A stretch of 12,819 nt of DNA, taken from an uncultured Litorivicinus sp. Its GTDB lineage: Bacteria > Pseudomonadota > Gammaproteobacteria > Pseudomonadales > Litorivicinaceae. The notes below the pieces were generated by a model. It made no database searches and was not told the DNA's origin. It saw only the letters and a program-made list of their open reading frames with translations. Positions 1 to 6,973 of the stretch are shown piece by piece. The stretch covers positions 1 to 12,819 of the forward strand of contig CALKMT010000069.1 of the NCBI GenBank assembly GCA_938091715.1. Direction: 5' to 3'. The translations under genes and the position numbers were made by a program. How positions within the stretch are numbered: the stretch's first letter is position 1; each line of letters starts with the position of its first letter.

Positions 1-178
1 GGGCACGGCTAACCGCCTGTTTTGCTCGCTCTAGGCCATCGGGCGTGTTGGCGGCTTTTAGAATCAGCGAGGGATTGGTGGTGGCATCCTCGGGTTTCCA
101 TTGCTCAATGGCCTCCAGGTCACCCGTGTCGGCGACCACGGTGGTGACGCGTCTGAGTTGGTCTAATTTCGAAGTCAT
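1..178 (-). CDS. tal: Transaldolase, N-terminal part (gene runs off the window)
   Basis: Transaldolase moves a dihydroxyacetone unit between sugar phosphates in the non-oxidative pentose phosphate pathway, in the cytoplasm. Only the first 59 codons are present. They begin MTSKLDQLRRVTTVVADTGD and continue through the family hallmark DATTNPSLILKAA (about residues 32-44), which matches the start of the TalB-type enzyme. The active-site lysine lies further on and is outside the window. The ATG is at 178-176. A ribosome binding site AGGA lies 6 nt upstream and includes the last bases of the dusA stop codon, so the gene is almost certainly co-transcribed and translationally coupled with dusA. The family identification is secure. 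The exact paralogue (talA or talB type) cannot be told from this fragment. Confidence 0.93.
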   Translation of the reverse strand, partial: MTSKLDQLRRVTTVVADTGDLEAIEQWKPEDATTNPSLILKAANTPDGLERAKQAVSRA

Positions 179-186
179 TCTGAGTC

Positions 187-1143
187 CTATGCTAGGTGGC
201 TGAGGGCGGATTCAATGGTATGAATGCCCGCACCGGGTTGATTGGCTTGTTCGGATAAAGTCCGGCGAAAATTCTTGGCCCCGGGCACGCCTTGGAACAA
301 ACCCAAGATGTGTCGAGTGAAGTGGCCAAGATACATGCCTTTGGACAATTTTTCTTCTAGGTATGGATAGCACGCGCGCAACGCATCCTGGGGGTGTTGA
401 TGCGGCGCCGAGATGCCAAAATACCTAGGGTCGGCGGCCTGCATGCTCCAGGGGTTCTGATAGGCATGGCGGCCATACATCACGCCGTCCAGGGGCTCAA
501 TCCATTGTGCGTCGCGGGCCAGGTCGTTCAATCCCCCATTTAGAACGACGCATTGATGGGGAAAAGCCGTTTTGACCCGCAAGGCCTGATCGTAATCCAG
601 CGGTGGAATTTCTCGGTTTTGTTTCGGTGATAGGCCTTTCAATATGGCTTTGCGGGCGTGAATCGTCAGGGTCCGAAGCGGTAAATCGGCCAAGTGTTCA
701 ACAAATGGCAACAGGGTTTCGTCAGGGTCCTGATCGTCAATTCCAATGCGAATCTTGGCGCCCACCGGCACGCCGGATTGAATCATCGCGGATAAGCATT
801 CTCGAACCCGCACAGGGTCGCTCATCATTGACGCACCAAAGGCGCCGGATTTAACACGATCCGAGGGGCAACCTAGATTTAGATTTATTTCAAACCATGG
901 AAAGTTACTGGCTATTTGACATGCTTTGTTTAGTGATTCCGGATCATTTCCACCTAATTGAAGTGCCAGTGGATACTCTTCTGGAGAATGCGCCAATAAG
1001 ATTTCGGGGTTGCCATGGATTAATGCGTTTGCGGTTACCATTTCGGTATACAGCAAGGTTTTACGCGTTATTTGACGCATAAAATACCGTTGATGCTGGG
1101 TACTCCAGTCCATCATTGGGGCTTGGCTGATTCTATTTGGCAA
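187..1143 (-). CDS. dusA: tRNA-dihydrouridine synthase A (DusA)
   Basis: This flavoenzyme reduces uridine to dihydrouridine in the tRNA D-loop (U20/U20a in the DusA group), using FMN and NADPH. The 318-residue length is close to the usual DusA size. Visible motifs are the FMN-site APMMDWS (residues 8-14), LLYTEMVTANALIHG (30-44), NLGCPSDR with the catalytic cysteine C92, RIGIDDQD (132-139), HARKA followed by GLSPKQNREIPPLDY, and HFTRHILGLFQGVPGAKNFRR near the C-terminus. The IGIDDQD and KQNREIPPLDY blocks point to DusA rather than DusB or DusC. The start is a TTG at 1143-1141, preceded by AAGGA with about 6 nt spacing. The next in-frame ATG (residue 10) would cut into the FMN motif. Transaldolase follows 8 bp downstream on the same strand. 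Confidence 0.95.
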   Translation of the reverse strand: MPNRISQAPMMDWSTQHQRYFMRQITRKTLLYTEMVTANALIHGNPEILLAHSPEEYPLALQLGGNDPESLNKACQIASNFPWFEINLNLGCPSDRVKSGAFGASMMSDPVRVRECLSAMIQSGVPVGAKIRIGIDDQDPDETLLPFVEHLADLPLRTLTIHARKAILKGLSPKQNREIPPLDYDQALRVKTAFPHQCVVLNGGLNDLARDAQWIEPLDGVMYGRHAYQNPWSMQAADPRYFGISAPHQHPQDALRACYPYLEEKLSKGMYLGHFTRHILGLFQGVPGAKNFRRTLSEQANQPGAGIHTIESALSHLA

Positions 1144-1151
1144 AATGTTCC

Positions 1152-1179
1152 TTGAATTGATGTTAACTGGCTCTATAAT
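1152..1179 (+). promoter_or_regulatory. Probable sigma70 promoter of the H-NS-like gene
   Basis: A perfect -10 box TATAAT lies at 1174-1179. A -35-like TTGAAT (TTGA conserved) lies at 1152-1157, with a 16-bp spacer. Transcription would begin near 1186, about 33 nt ahead of the ATG. The gap to the divergent dusA is only 75 bp, so any protein bound here could affect both genes. No equally convincing promoter was found for dusA on the other strand. Confidence 0.65.
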
Positions 1180-1218
1180 TCTGGCGAAAACGTTAATAAC
1201 CTAATTGGAGCAATTTAA

Positions 1219-1536
1219 ATGGATCTGTCGCATTATTCTGATGACCAACTGGCACAACTTCAGGCGCAAATTTCGGACGAGCTAGAAAGCCGTGCGCAAA
1301 TTAAACGCGACGCGTTGGTCAGCGAAATTCGCGAAAAAGCAGAAGCGGCTGGCATCAGCGCTGAAGAGCTTATCAAAGCTTTCGGTGGACGTGGAAACAA
1401 AACCCGCAAGCCGGTGGCGGTCAAGTACCGTGACCCCAGCGATGCTGGCAATACCTGGACCGGCCGCGGCCGTAAGCCGAAATGGATCGAAGCCAAGCTG
1501 GCGGCGGGCCATAGCCTAGAGTCTTTGGCGGTTTAA
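1219..1536 (+). CDS. H-NS family nucleoid-associated DNA-binding protein (short form)
   Basis: A small 105-residue protein. The N-terminal half (about residues 1-55) is charged and helical, with a QLAQLQAQISDELESRAQIKR stretch (interrupted here by nothing unusual) suited to coiled-coil dimerisation. The C-terminal part carries the H-NS DNA-binding signature KYRDPSDAGNTWTGRGRKPKW (about residues 69-89), including the minor-groove-reading GRGRKP loop. Proteins of this family bind AT-rich or curved DNA, act as global silencers and organise the nucleoid. The KYRDP...GRGRKPKW version is typical of short H-NS relatives in beta- and gammaproteobacteria, rather than enteric H-NS (137 aa) or MvaT. GGAG at 1207-1210 gives 8 nt spacing to the ATG. 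No terminator lies between this gene and gltX 44 bp downstream, so partial co-transcription is possible. Confidence 0.88.
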   Translation: MDLSHYSDDQLAQLQAQISDELESRAQIKRDALVSEIREKAEAAGISAEELIKAFGGRGNKTRKPVAVKYRDPSDAGNTWTGRGRKPKWIEAKLAAGHSLESLAV

Positions 1537-1580
1537 GCTCAACCTAGGCATAATGCCGGCTTGCTAATCTAGGAGTCGGC

Positions 1581-3077
1581 ATGACTGTCAGAGTTCGTAT
1601 CGCCCCATCCCCCACGGGCGACCCTCACGTAGGCACGGCCTACATTGCTTTATTCAATTACTGTTTCGCCAAACAGCACGGCGGTCAGTTCATTTTGCGG
1701 ATCGAAGATACCGATCAAACCCGCAGCACGCCCGAGTCTGAACAGGCGATCCTGGACGCTTTGCGGTGGGTAGGACTGGATTGGGACGAAGGCCCTGATG
1801 TAGGCGGCCCGCACGGCCCTTATCGTCAATCCGAGCGGATGGAAATTTATCGCCAGTACGCCGAGCAGCTAGTCGCCCAGGACCAAGCCTTTTATTGCTT
1901 TATGACGGCACAAGAGTTGGCCGACGAGCGCGAAGCACAATTAGCCGCCGGAGAGCCACCACGCTATGCCGGCGCTTCTCTGAATTTAAGCGAAGCCGAG
2001 GTTCAAGCGAAACTGGCCCAAGGCCTGCCGCATGTCATTAGGATGAAAATTCCCACCGAGGGGCTGTGTGTAATTGCCGATCGGTTACGCGGCGAGGTGG
2101 AAATCCCGTGGGATCAGGTCGACATGCAGATCTTGTTGAAATCTGATGGCATGCCCACCTATCACCTGGCCAATGTGGTGGATGACCATCTAATGGGCAT
2201 TACCCATGTTATTCGTGGTGAGGAGTGGATTCCCTCGGCGCCAAAGCATCAATTGCTGTATCAGTACTTCGGTTGGAAAATGCCAGAGTTGGTGCATATG
2301 CCGCTGCTGCGAAACCCAGACAAGTCCAAGTTATCAAAGCGTAAAAATCCGACCTCCATCCTGTTTTATAAACGCTTTGGCATCATGCCCGAAGCCTTAT
2401 TAAATTATTTGGGCCGGATGGGGTATAGCTTTGCCGACGAGCGCGAAATGTTCGATCTGGAATCCATGGTCGAGAGCTTTAATATCGAGCGGGTCTCGTT
2501 GGGTGGTCCGGTATTTGATTTTGAAAAGCTACAATGGCTGAACGGCGAATGGATGCGCAGTGTTCCCTTGGAAAAACTATGGGGCAGTATTCAAGATTGG
2601 GCGATTAACTCCGAATATATATCTCACGTTGCGCCATTAGTTTTACCGCGCGTCCGTTCTTTCTCGGAGTTGTTTAAAGCGGCAACGCCTTTGTTTAATG
2701 GATATCCGGATATTTCTGCGGACAGCTTTGAGCAGGGTGACGAAGAGACTTTGGCTCAGTTGCAGTTTTTGTTGTGGCGATTGGAAGCGCCGGGCGCCTG
2801 GGACAAGCCGCGCATCGAAACCGAGATCAAGACCTTGGCCGAGCAAATGCAGCTAAAGTTACGCGCCTTTATGCCGCCGTTGTTTATCGCCATATGTGGC
2901 AGCAAAAATGCGGTCAGCGTGATGGACACCATGGCGGTAATTGGACCGGATCTGACTCGCAATCGACTGCGTCATGGGATCGAAGTGTTAGGGGGCGTCA
3001 GCAAGAAAGCCACCAAGCGACTAGAAAAGCGATATCAAGCGCTGAATGCTCTTGACGAGGGTGACACAGGGCCCTAA
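1581..3077 (+). CDS. gltX: Glutamyl-tRNA synthetase (GluRS)
   Basis: A class I aminoacyl-tRNA synthetase that attaches glutamate to tRNA-Glu. The 498-residue length is typical. The ATP-binding HIGH-type motif is seen as PSPTGDPHVGT (residues 9-19) and the KMSKS-type loop as KLSKR (250-254). RIEDTDQTRS near residue 40 and VIRGEEW before the KLSKR loop are further GluRS hallmarks. The C-terminal anticodon-binding region is present and intact. The CxC zinc-ligand pair known from the E. coli enzyme is absent: around YCFMTAQEL...PPRYAG only one cysteine remains, so this is a zinc-free variant, as is common in the family. AGGAG at 1571-1575 lies 5 nt ahead of the ATG. tRNA-Ala begins 16 bp after the stop, and the two probably share a transcript ending at the terminator near 3204. 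Confidence 0.98.
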   Translation: MTVRVRIAPSPTGDPHVGTAYIALFNYCFAKQHGGQFILRIEDTDQTRSTPESEQAILDALRWVGLDWDEGPDVGGPHGPYRQSERMEIYRQYAEQLVAQDQAFYCFMTAQELADEREAQLAAGEPPRYAGASLNLSEAEVQAKLAQGLPHVIRMKIPTEGLCVIADRLRGEVEIPWDQVDMQILLKSDGMPTYHLANVVDDHLMGITHVIRGEEWIPSAPKHQLLYQYFGWKMPELVHMPLLRNPDKSKLSKRKNPTSILFYKRFGIMPEALLNYLGRMGYSFADEREMFDLESMVESFNIERVSLGGPVFDFEKLQWLNGEWMRSVPLEKLWGSIQDWAINSEYISHVAPLVLPRVRSFSELFKAATPLFNGYPDISADSFEQGDEETLAQLQFLLWRLEAPGAWDKPRIETEIKTLAEQMQLKLRAFMPPLFIAICGSKNAVSVMDTMAVIGPDLTRNRLRHGIEVLGGVSKKATKRLEKRYQALNALDEGDTGP

Positions 3078-3093
3078 TATGCGCGCCACCTAA

Positions 3094-3169
<76 letters not shown>

Positions 3170-3174
3170 AACTT

Positions 3175-3204
3175 AAAAAACTCGTCATATGGCGGGTTTT
3201 TTTT
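3175..3204 (+). terminator. Rho-independent terminator after tRNA-Ala
   Basis: The stem ACTCGTC/GGCGGGT (3180-3186 with 3191-3197, two G-T pairs) closes an ATAT loop. It is flanked by a run of A on the left and an unbroken run of eight T (3197-3204) on the right. It ends the gltX-tRNA-Ala unit and separates it from the HIT gene. Confidence 0.85.
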
Positions 3205-3254
3205 CGCCTGGAAAATGATCTACTAGACAGGTCAAACCAGTGCAGGGACGTACG

Positions 3255-3653
3255 ATGTTTAGATTGGATTCGCAGTTGGCGGCGGACGGCCGTCTGATTG
3301 CCTCTCTCGAGGCCTCAGAATGGCTGTTGATGAATGATTCGCGGTTCGTGTGGCTGGCCCAGGTGCCGCGCTTTCAGGACGCTCGTTTGATGGTTCATTT
3401 ACCGCTCGAGCTGCGCCGCACCGTTCGGGAAGAATCCGATCTGGTGGTCGAAATTTTGCGCTCGGCCTTTAATCCCGATCACATCAATGTTGCTCAAATC
3501 GGCAATATGGTTTCGCAGTTGCACATTCATCACGTCGCGCGATTTACCGACGACGCCTTGTGGCCCAAGCCTATTTGGGGTCAAACCCCGCCCGTTCCGT
3601 ATCGCGAGGCCGAGTATCGAGATCGTCTGGCGGTCTTACGAAATTATTTCTAG
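3255..3653 (+). CDS. HIT (histidine triad) family protein, QxHxH variant
   Basis: A 132-residue protein with a HIT fold. HIT enzymes are small cytoplasmic nucleotide hydrolases or transferases acting on nucleoside phosphoramidates or dinucleoside polyphosphates. The signature is at residues 88-94, QLHIHHV, followed by ARFTDDALWPKPIWG. Aligned to the classical H-x-H-x-H motif, the first histidine is replaced by Gln88, while the middle histidine (H90, the usual nucleophile) and the third (H92) remain. The QLHxHH...DPAWP-type arrangement recurs in proteobacterial HIT proteins. The exact substrate is unknown. The ATG at 3255 was chosen because AGGGA (3244-3248) lies 6 nt upstream. An in-frame GTG at 3240 would add five residues and place this site inside the coding region. 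The gene converges on the MFS gene with 28 bp between stops and no clear terminator in that gap. Confidence 0.85.
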   Translation: MFRLDSQLAADGRLIASLEASEWLLMNDSRFVWLAQVPRFQDARLMVHLPLELRRTVREESDLVVEILRSAFNPDHINVAQIGNMVSQLHIHHVARFTDDALWPKPIWGQTPPVPYREAEYRDRLAVLRNYF

Positions 3654-3681
3654 CGCCTTTGACGCAGCAGTGATCCAGCTT

Positions 3682-4857
3682 TTACCGGGTCAGCTGAGGC
3701 TCCAGCCGTCGCATCAACAGCGGCTGGGCTAACGCCACCAGCAGAGTGATCGCGGCTAGCCATCCGATGTTTTGCAGATTGCCACTGGCGTCGGTGGTCA
3801 AGATAAAGGCGCTAATGACCCCGGCAGAGCCGCTGCAGGCATGTCTAAGGCTGGTTTGCAGCGCCATATGAGCGGATCGCTCATGAGGTTCGGGCACCAG
3901 TGAGCTGGCAGTGTTGGCGGTGGCGATACGGATTGCCCCCGACACCATGAAGATTGGGAAAAAGATCCATAACGACAACAGCGGTGGATCCGACATGAAT
4001 CCGCCGATCAAGCTGATCGCAATCAGGCCAAAGCCAATCCATGAGGTCGCCGTCAGGGTCCACTTGTCTGCCGCGTAGCCGGCCAATTGTTGGGCCGCCA
4101 GGGTGGCCAGGCCGGCGACAAAATACACCTCGCTCATGCGCTCCCGGGGAAAATCCAGATTGAACTGCATGTAGGTCGCAAAGGATGGGATCAGCAAGAA
4201 GCTGCCGCCAGAGACCGTGGCCAACAGCCCATAGGCCATCAACGTCTTTGGCCGCTTGACGAAATTCCAGGTGCCTGGCCAGGGTTGGCGGGGGCTGGGC
4301 TGGGTCGTGGGCAGAACCCACCAGGTAATGACCGCCATGCTGGCCATAATGATCGAGAGCACAATAAAGGGCATCTGCCAGCCACCCCACAGGGCCAGAT
4401 ACAGACCCGCCGGGACTCCCAAGATTGATGACAGGGCGAAGGCCGAGCCGGTCATGCCCATGGCGCGCCCGCGGTAATGTCCGGGCACCACTTCAGCTAT
4501 GACGGCCATCGACAGCGAGGTCGCCAAACCACCGAATACGCCGGCCAAGGCCCGAAACCCAAGTAGGGCGTTAAAGCTCCACGACAGGGTCGCCAGAGCC
4601 TCGGCGATCGCCAAGCCCAGCAGGACACCGGCCAGCAATTTACGCCGCTCAAAACGGTCCAAAAATCGTGCACTAAAGAAAGCCACCACCGAGGCAGTCA
4701 AGATGTAGGCCGAGCCTACAAAGGGCACTTGATCCATAGGCGCACCAAAGGCCAGGGCGAAGTCGGGCCCCATCGGCATGACCACCATGAAATCGATAAT
4801 GTTGAAAAAGTTGATCGACGTGATGAGGCCGACGATCAACCAGATGGACAGGGGCAT
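3682..4857 (-). CDS. MFS transporter, DHA1-like
   Basis: An inner-membrane secondary transporter of the major facilitator superfamily, about 391 residues, with roughly twelve hydrophobic segments in two halves separated by a polar stretch (TTQPSPRQPWPGTWNFVKRPK) near the middle. The loop after the second helix reads SARFLDRFERRKLLAG, a good match to the MFS motif A (DRxxRR). The helix-rich GFRALAGVFGGLATSLSMAVIAEVVP is typical of DHA1 (12-TM, AraJ/drug-efflux-like) members. The substrate cannot be deduced. Two ATGs are possible. The one at 4857 has AAGGA about 5 nt upstream. The one at 4863, two codons earlier, abuts that site directly, so 4857 is preferred. The gene follows gltA on the same strand, but the strong gltA terminator lies between them. 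No obvious separate promoter was seen, so expression may rely on read-through. Confidence 0.85.
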   Translation of the reverse strand: MPLSIWLIVGLITSINFFNIIDFMVVMPMGPDFALAFGAPMDQVPFVGSAYILTASVVAFFSARFLDRFERRKLLAGVLLGLAIAEALATLSWSFNALLGFRALAGVFGGLATSLSMAVIAEVVPGHYRGRAMGMTGSAFALSSILGVPAGLYLALWGGWQMPFIVLSIIMASMAVITWWVLPTTQPSPRQPWPGTWNFVKRPKTLMAYGLLATVSGGSFLLIPSFATYMQFNLDFPRERMSEVYFVAGLATLAAQQLAGYAADKWTLTATSWIGFGLIAISLIGGFMSDPPLLSLWIFFPIFMVSGAIRIATANTASSLVPEPHERSAHMALQTSLRHACSGSAGVISAFILTTDASGNLQNIGWLAAITLLVALAQPLLMRRLEPQLTR

Positions 4858-4873
4858 TGGCATCCTTGGGACG

Positions 4874-4898
4874 AAAAAAAGGGCGGTAAAAACCGCCC
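4874..4898 (-). terminator. Rho-independent terminator of gltA
   Basis: Read on the minus strand, a perfect 7-bp stem GGGCGGT/ACCGCCC (4898-4892 with 4887-4881) closes a TTTT loop and is followed by seven T. It starts about 20 bp after the gltA stop and lies just ahead of the MFS start. On the plus strand it has no T-run after the stem, so it works mainly for gltA. Confidence 0.92.
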
Positions 4899-4917
4899 CC
4901 TGTTAGTTGAGTTGCGC

Positions 4918-6204
4918 TTAGCGCTTTTCAACCGGTGTAAAATCGCGCTGGTCTTCGCCGGTGTACAACTGACGAGGACGGCCGATCTTGTGCGGGCTCG
5001 AGATCATCTCGTGCCAGTGGCTGATCCAACCGATGGTGCGTGACAACGCAAAGATCACGGTGAACATGCTGGTCGGGATGCCAATGGCTTTCAGGATAAT
5101 GCCCGAATAGAAGTCCACGTTCGGGAACAACTTACGTGAGACAAAGTATTCGTCGCTCAGAGCGATTTCTTCCAAACGGCGAGCGATGCGCAACAACGGC
5201 TCGTCTTCGACACCCAGCTCTTTTAGAACTTCGTCGCAAGACTCTTTGAGTACCGCTGCGCGGGGGTCCATGTTGCGGTAGACCCGGTGGCCAAAGCCCA
5301 TCAGGCGGAAGGGATCGTTCGGATCCTTGGCCCGAGCTACAAACTCTTCGATCCGGCTTTCGTCGCCAATTTCCTGCAGCATGTCCAGGACGGCTTCGTT
5401 GGCGCCGCCATGAGCGGGGCCCCACAACGCAGCGATACCTGCCGAGATACAAGCAAAGGGATTGGCGCCCGACGAACCCGCCAAGCGGACGGTCGAGGTC
5501 GATGCGTTCTGCTCATGGTCTGCGTGCAAGGTGAAGATGCGGTCCATGGCCCGGGCAACGGCGGGATTGGGCTCGTACTGCTCGCAAGGGGTGCCGAACA
5601 TCATGTACAAAAAGTTGGACGCGTAATCGAGATCGTTGCGCGGGTACATAAAGGGCTGACCCAGTGAGTGCTTGTAACACATGGCTGCCAGAGTCGGCAT
5701 TTTAGCGACCAGGCGGTGAGCAGCAATCTCGCGATCCCGCTCGTCACGGATGTCCATAACGTCGTGGTAAAACGCCGACAGTGCGCCGACTGCACCACAC
5801 ATCATTGCCATGGGGTGGGCATTATGGTGGAAGCCATCAAAGAACGCCGCCAAGGACTCGTGGACCATGGTGTGATTCTTGATGGTGGTCACGAACTCAG
5901 CTTTCTGTTCGGCGTTAGGCAAATAGCCGTAGTACAGCAGGTAGCAAACTTCGAGATAGTCACTCTTGCCGGCTAAGTCTTGGATGGTGTAGCCGCGGTG
6001 CAGCAAAACGCCGGCCGTGCCGTCGATGTAAGTGATTTTTGATTCGGTTGAGGCGGTGGCCACGAATCCGGGATCAAAGGTGAACATGCCTGCTTTTGCT
6101 AGCGGGGCGACGTCAACAACGTCAGGGCCTACCGTGCCAGAACGTATGGGCAATTCGACGGTTTGTCCGTCGGGTAGGTTAAGTGTTGCGGTTTTCTCGG
6201 CCAT
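4918..6204 (-). CDS. gltA: Citrate synthase (type II, hexameric class)
   Basis: Condenses acetyl-CoA and oxaloacetate to citrate, the entry step of the TCA cycle, in the cytoplasm. The 428-residue length equals that of typical Gram-negative type II enzymes, which are NADH-sensitive hexamers. The catalytic triad is visible: H265 in WGPAHGGANE, H306 in the signature GFGHRVYRNMDPR and D364 in NVDFYSG. HADHEQNASTSTVR (227-240) and the N-terminal beta-rich domain expected of the type II form are also present. AGGAG lies about 9 nt before the ATG. The gene is divergent from sdhCDAB. It has its own promoter (6306-6333), a leader of about 95 nt with a large hairpin, and its own terminator (4874-4898), so it forms a single-gene unit. 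Confidence 0.98.
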   Translation of the reverse strand: MAEKTATLNLPDGQTVELPIRSGTVGPDVVDVAPLAKAGMFTFDPGFVATASTESKITYIDGTAGVLLHRGYTIQDLAGKSDYLEVCYLLYYGYLPNAEQKAEFVTTIKNHTMVHESLAAFFDGFHHNAHPMAMMCGAVGALSAFYHDVMDIRDERDREIAAHRLVAKMPTLAAMCYKHSLGQPFMYPRNDLDYASNFLYMMFGTPCEQYEPNPAVARAMDRIFTLHADHEQNASTSTVRLAGSSGANPFACISAGIAALWGPAHGGANEAVLDMLQEIGDESRIEEFVARAKDPNDPFRLMGFGHRVYRNMDPRAAVLKESCDEVLKELGVEDEPLLRIARRLEEIALSDEYFVSRKLFPNVDFYSGIILKAIGIPTSMFTVIFALSRTIGWISHWHEMISSPHKIGRPRQLYTGEDQRDFTPVEKR

Positions 6205-6238
6205 AAACAGTGGCTCCTATCCTTCTGATGAGGTTGCA

Positions 6239-6283
6239 TACAGCCCGGCCCACGGACGCTTTTTGAGCATCTGGGTGGCTGTA
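6239..6283 (-). promoter_or_regulatory. gltA: Large hairpin in the gltA 5' leader
   Basis: In the gltA transcript, TACAGCC pairs with GGCTGTA (7 bp, 6283-6277 with 6245-6239). Past a small internal loop, CCCA pairs with TGGG. Past another, GATGC pairs with GCGTC, leaving a TCAAAAA loop. One pair in the inner helix is G-U in the minus-strand RNA but would be a C-A mismatch in a plus-strand RNA, which favours a structure meant for the gltA message. It lies between the predicted start site (about 6299) and the ribosome binding site and has no following T-run, so it is not a terminator. It may affect mRNA stability or translation. The function is inferred. Confidence 0.45.
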
Positions 6284-6305
6284 CTGTACGAACACAAGCC
6301 CGGCA

Positions 6306-6333
6306 AGAATAGGGGCAGAGCGCCGGAAGTCAA
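6306..6333 (-). promoter_or_regulatory. gltA: Probable sigma70 promoter of gltA
   Basis: Read on the minus strand, -35 TTGACT (6333-6328, five of six consensus bases), a 16-bp spacer and -10 TATTCT (6311-6306, with the key T, A and final T). Transcription would begin near 6299, giving a leader of about 95 nt. It is the best match on this strand in the gap. Confidence 0.6.
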
Positions 6334-6511
6334 TTCCTACGAGGGTTGCAACTCGGTCCGTTGAGACCGGTTTGTTATGTGTTCATTCGCATGGTTCCAC
6401 GGGCCGCTGCGGGTCAAACCTAGGTTCTGCGTGCGTAGGCTAGAAATGTTACGGTCCTACACATTAAGTCCCGTATTCGACTATTTGGGTATAAGAGACC
6501 TAGCAAATCGT

Positions 6512-6540
6512 TTGAATCGGGAATAAGGCGACTCTATACT
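6512..6540 (+). promoter_or_regulatory. sdhC: Probable sigma70 promoter of sdhCDAB
   Basis: -35 TTGAAT (6512-6517), an ideal 17-bp spacer and -10 TATACT (6535-6540, five of six bases). Transcription would start near 6547, about 46 nt ahead of sdhC. The same TTGAAT -35 variant is used at the H-NS-like gene. A second -10-like TATAAG at 6490-6495 lacks a partner -35. Confidence 0.7.
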
Positions 6541-6592
6541 TTGGGCGCTTGAAAATTTTTGTTCCTCGAACCTATGGCAGGAGTCCATCTAA

Positions 6593-6973
6593 ATGGCGAT
6601 GTCTCAAAGCCGGCCCGTGAATTTGGATCTTAAAACGATCCGATTCCCGATCATGGCGATCTCTTCAATTATCCACCGCGTGACCGGTGTGATTATGTTC
6701 CTCGGTGCTTTTGTTGTAATGGCACTCTTGGGTATGTCTCTTCAGGGAGAAGAAGGCTTCGCAGCGGCCATGGCGGCCACGGACAATTTCTTGGTGGCCT
6801 TTTGCCTATGGGGATTTGTCAGCGTGTTGGGATACCACTTCGTGGCAGGCCTTAAGCACCTGGCCATGGACCTGGGTCATTTTGAAACCCTCGAAACCGC
6901 GCCGGGCGCGGCCAAGTTCACCTTGGCGTCGGGTGTCATCATTGTTGTACTGGCGGGGGTCTGGGTATGGTAA
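6593..6973 (+). CDS. sdhC: Succinate dehydrogenase cytochrome b556 subunit (SdhC)
   Basis: One of the two membrane anchors of complex II, binding heme b and ubiquinone. The 126-residue protein has three hydrophobic helices (about 25-48, 62-82 and 104-125). The N-terminal RPVNLDLKTIRFP and SIIHRVTGVIMF carry the Ser and Arg that line the quinone site in the family. HFVAGLKHLAMDLGH contains the histidine expected to ligate heme. AGGAG at 6579-6583 lies 9 nt before the first ATG. A second ATG two codons in is possible but is 15 nt from the site. The 3' end overlaps the start of sdhD by 7 bp, indicating coupled translation. Confidence 0.96.
   Translation: MAMSQSRPVNLDLKTIRFPIMAISSIIHRVTGVIMFLGAFVVMALLGMSLQGEEGFAAAMAATDNFLVAFCLWGFVSVLGYHFVAGLKHLAMDLGHFETLETAPGAAKFTLASGVIIVVLAGVWVW

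Larger units (their letters stand above)
6205..6592. other. 388-bp intergenic control region between gltA and sdhC
   Basis: This gap holds divergent promoters: gltA leftward at 6306-6333 and sdhC rightward at 6512-6540. It also holds the gltA leader hairpin (6239-6283). The roughly 180 bp between the promoters (6334-6511) contain no convincing gene. They include a small 5-bp hairpin CGGTC/GACCG (6354-6369) and a spaced inverted repeat GTAGG/CCTAC (6435-6439 and 6456-6460). An open frame reaching to 6364 on the plus strand is mostly antisense to gltA and has no coding signs. The size suggests room for regulator binding sites shared by the two TCA units. No classical CRP or ArcA site was recognised. 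Confidence 0.6.

Noticed and set aside
1537..1580. Possible terminator between the H-NS-like gene and gltX
   Set aside because: Only GCCGGC-type short palindromes are present, with no stem followed by T.
3702..3727. Perfect 7-bp inverted repeat CCAGCCG/CGGCTGG near the convergent HIT and MFS stops
   Set aside because: It lies within the MFS coding sequence, has a 12-nt loop and no T-run on either strand, so a terminator call is not supported.
4729..5043. Plus-strand open frame spanning the MFS start, the terminator and the gltA end
   Set aside because: It is antisense to two real genes and runs through a perfect terminator. The composition is an artefact of reading the other strand.
6032..6364. 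110-codon open frame on the plus strand overlapping the start of gltA and the intergenic region
   Set aside because: Half of it is antisense to gltA, the rest crosses the gltA promoter and leader hairpin, and it has no ribosome binding site or recognisable domain.
6376..6396. CRP-like sequence TGTGT-N6-GCATG upstream of sdhC
   Set aside because: Only one half resembles the consensus TGTGA-N6-TCACA. It is too weak to annotate.
6490..6495. Second -10-like box TATAAG upstream of sdhC
   Set aside because: No -35 at suitable distance and no proper extended -10. The promoter at 6512-6540 is much better.
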